Source: Ignavibacteriota bacterium (GTDB taxonomy: Bacteria; Bacteroidota; Ignavibacteria; UBA10030). Taken from it: 64,000 nt of DNA. The position numbers were made by a program, and so were the translations under genes. The notes below the pieces were generated by a model. That model did no database searches. It saw only the letters and a list, made by a program, of their open reading frames with translations, and was not told the origin of the DNA. Position 1 is the first letter of the stretch, and every line of letters starts with the position of its first letter. This document shows, in pieces, positions 62,873-64,000 of this stretch. The stretch lies in NCBI GenBank assembly GCA_003170475.1, contig PMZI01000055.1:173935-237934 (forward strand). The letters run 5' to 3'.

Positions 62873-62901
62873 AATATACCCTTTTCTTCCCCTTTGGTCA
62901 A
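62873..62901 (-). promoter_or_regulatory. Sigma70-type promoter for the rrf2-suf operon
   Basis: On the minus strand: TTGACC (62896-62901), 17-nt spacer, TATATT (62873-62878), giving a leader of about 65 nt before rrf2. The leader includes GAGGGTTAGCCCCTTG and a run of eight T, but no clear Rrf2 palindrome. Confidence 0.7.
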
Positions 62902-63195
62902 GCGAAAACCGCCGGCACTTCTCCGATTCACAACGTATTAACAAACTCGAGCGCCTCTTTGTTCCCCCAGCCAACTCAACCGGCAACCTCAACTGCACGC
63001 CAGCGAACACCACTTTCCTTCGCTACTCTCGCTCAGTGAAAACACATTGACCCTTTCCACGTCCCCCTTGTGAGTTTCATCTTCTCGATAATCCGTAAGC
63101 ATTCGCCATTCTAACAACAGCATCAGCCTGCTGATTTCGCCGAGGCCCAAAAAACTCGATCCGGACGACATCCTTTTCTTCCAGATCTCCGACTC
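62902..63195. other. Intergenic stretch without recognised features
   Basis: About 290 bp between the divergent rrf2 and bshA genes. I see no RNA gene, terminator or credible small coding sequence; an open frame on the minus strand here continues antisense into bshA. Confidence 0.5.
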
Positions 63196-63196
63196 C

Positions 63197-63227
63197 TTGT
63201 TTCTTCAACCACTTCTGCCTAAATTTA
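63197..63227 (+). promoter_or_regulatory. Possible promoter for bshA
   Basis: TTG (63197-63199), 20-nt gap, TAAATTTA (63220-63227), about 17 nt before the ATG. The spacing resembles the -33/-7 pattern described for Bacteroidota promoters; weak. Confidence 0.3.
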
Positions 63228-63244
63228 CATCCGGAACCCTCATT

Positions 63245-64000
63245 ATGAATATTGGCATTACGTGTTATCCAACATATGGCGGAAGCGGTGTTGTCGCCAC
63301 CGAACTCGGGAAAGCTCTTGCTGAGCGCGGCCACAACGTCCACTTCATAAGCTATGCTCTCCCAATGCGGTTGACCGGATTCATGGACAACGTGGTCTTC
63401 CATGAGGTTGAGACATCCAGCTATCCTCTTTTCGACTTCCCGTTGTACACGCTCGCGCTCGCAAGCAAGATGGTCGAAGTAGCGAAATTTGAAAAGCTCG
63501 ATCTCTTTCATTGTCACTATGCTATCCCGCACGCGACCAGCGCATTTCTTGCCAAGGAAATGCTCGCTCCTCAAGACATCAAAGTCATAACCACCCTCCA
63601 TGGCACGGACATCACTCTCGTTGGACTGGAGCCAAGTTTTCTGCCCGTCATGAAATTCAGCATCGAGAGGAGTGATGGCGTCACAGCAGTTTCAAGATTC
63701 CTCAAGGAAAAGACACTTACGAACTATGGGATCCAGAAGGACATCGAAGTCATTCCCAATTTCGTCGACACTCGGAAGTATCAACGCGCAAATGCAGATG
63801 AAGTGCGGAAACATTTTTGCACTCCCGATGAGAAGATCCTCGTCCATACATCGAACTTCCGGCCGGTAAAACGCGTTGCGGATGCTATCCGTGTGTTTAA
63901 TGAGGTCCTGAAGAAAGTACCTTCGAAGCTCATTCTCGTCGGCGACGGGCCCGATCGCTCACAGTGCGAGATTCTTTGCCGCGAGCTCGGAATTCAAGAC
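63245..64000 (+). CDS. bshA: N-acetyl-alpha-D-glucosaminyl L-malate synthase, 3' end cut by window
   Basis: GT4 glycosyltransferase catalysing the first step of bacillithiol synthesis (UDP-GlcNAc plus L-malate). The first 252 residues are present. The N-terminus MNIGITCYPTYGGSGVVAT and the following HVHFISYALPMRL-like block, HCHYAIPHATSAFLAKE, TTLHGTDITLVG and EVIPNFVD are diagnostic of BshA rather than general GT4 enzymes. The C-terminal nucleotide-sugar domain begins at HTSNFRPVKR and runs off the edge. Other bsh genes are not in the window. Confidence 0.93.
   Translation, partial: MNIGITCYPTYGGSGVVATELGKALAERGHNVHFISYALPMRLTGFMDNVVFHEVETSSYPLFDFPLYTLALASKMVEVAKFEKLDLFHCHYAIPHATSAFLAKEMLAPQDIKVITTLHGTDITLVGLEPSFLPVMKFSIERSDGVTAVSRFLKEKTLTNYGIQKDIEVIPNFVDTRKYQRANADEVRKHFCTPDEKILVHTSNFRPVKRVADAIRVFNEVLKKVPSKLILVGDGPDRSQCEILCRELGIQD

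Noticed and set aside
63077..63601. 174-residue minus-strand frame
   Set aside because: It is mostly antisense to bshA, whose own frame is clearly a known family; no ribosome-binding site or homology is visible.

Overview
The window is an ordinary-looking bacterial chromosome segment packed with housekeeping genes, mostly on the minus strand. The gene set fits a member of the Chlorobiota/Ignavibacteriota part of the FCB group: a DUF5683-like secreted protein, a bacillithiol gene (bshA), an Rrf2-led SUF operon, and dnaE-trxA and cmk-ispH-rpsA blocks. This placement is inferred from gene families and layout, not from a search. Several intergenic regions carry clear sigma70-type promoters (TTGAnn, 17 nt, TATATT-like), and many genes have good Shine-Dalgarno sites, which argues against a typical Bacteroidia genome.

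Layout. 1-8157: aspS (cut by the left edge), trxA, dnaE, an aldehyde dehydrogenase and proS. 8158-9204: a tRNA-Arg gene followed by an unusual 196-bp tandem array that repeats the 5' half of that tRNA, each copy split by a 48-nt palindrome. 9205-11719: a minus-strand group of secreted and membrane proteins (ChbG/YdjC-like deacetylase, TPR protein, small membrane protein). 11911-24461: a plus-strand carbohydrate locus with a PLP enzyme, a fused substrate-binding protein/permease, phosphofructokinase, a GH18-like protein, a second ABC permease and two large (alpha/alpha)6-barrel glycosidase-like proteins; it contains no ABC ATPase. 24698-28634: glgB, nadD and a GT4 glycosyltransferase, divergent from a flippase (28773-30281).

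30401-41314: a long minus-strand run of trpB, trpF, trpC, a CBS/CorC protein, trpD, truA, a DUF5683-like protein, mtaB, rpsA, ispH and cmk. Terminators separate rpsA from mtaB and the DUF5683 gene from truA, both directly in front of the next start codon. 41456-49152: a TrmH-like methylase, then AlbA_2 protein, mtgA, ruvX (apparent CTG start) and rel, then TPR protein, upp and der. 49281-53158: tRNA-Pro, miaA, pcm, a GT2 glycosyltransferase, folP and a methyltransferase. 53279-54932: a 58-residue zinc-ribbon protein and an M28 peptidase. 55072-62801: rrf2, an unknown gene, sufBCDSU, sufA-like, sufT-like and sod, ending in a terminator. 63245-64000: bshA, cut by the right edge.

The most unusual items are the tRNA-derived palindrome-bearing repeats, the fused binding protein/permease with its glycosidase neighbours, the amidotransferase-like plus glycosidase fusion, the non-ATG start of ruvX, and the paired terminator-before-start arrangements. 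No mobile element, prophage, CRISPR array or defence island was recognised.
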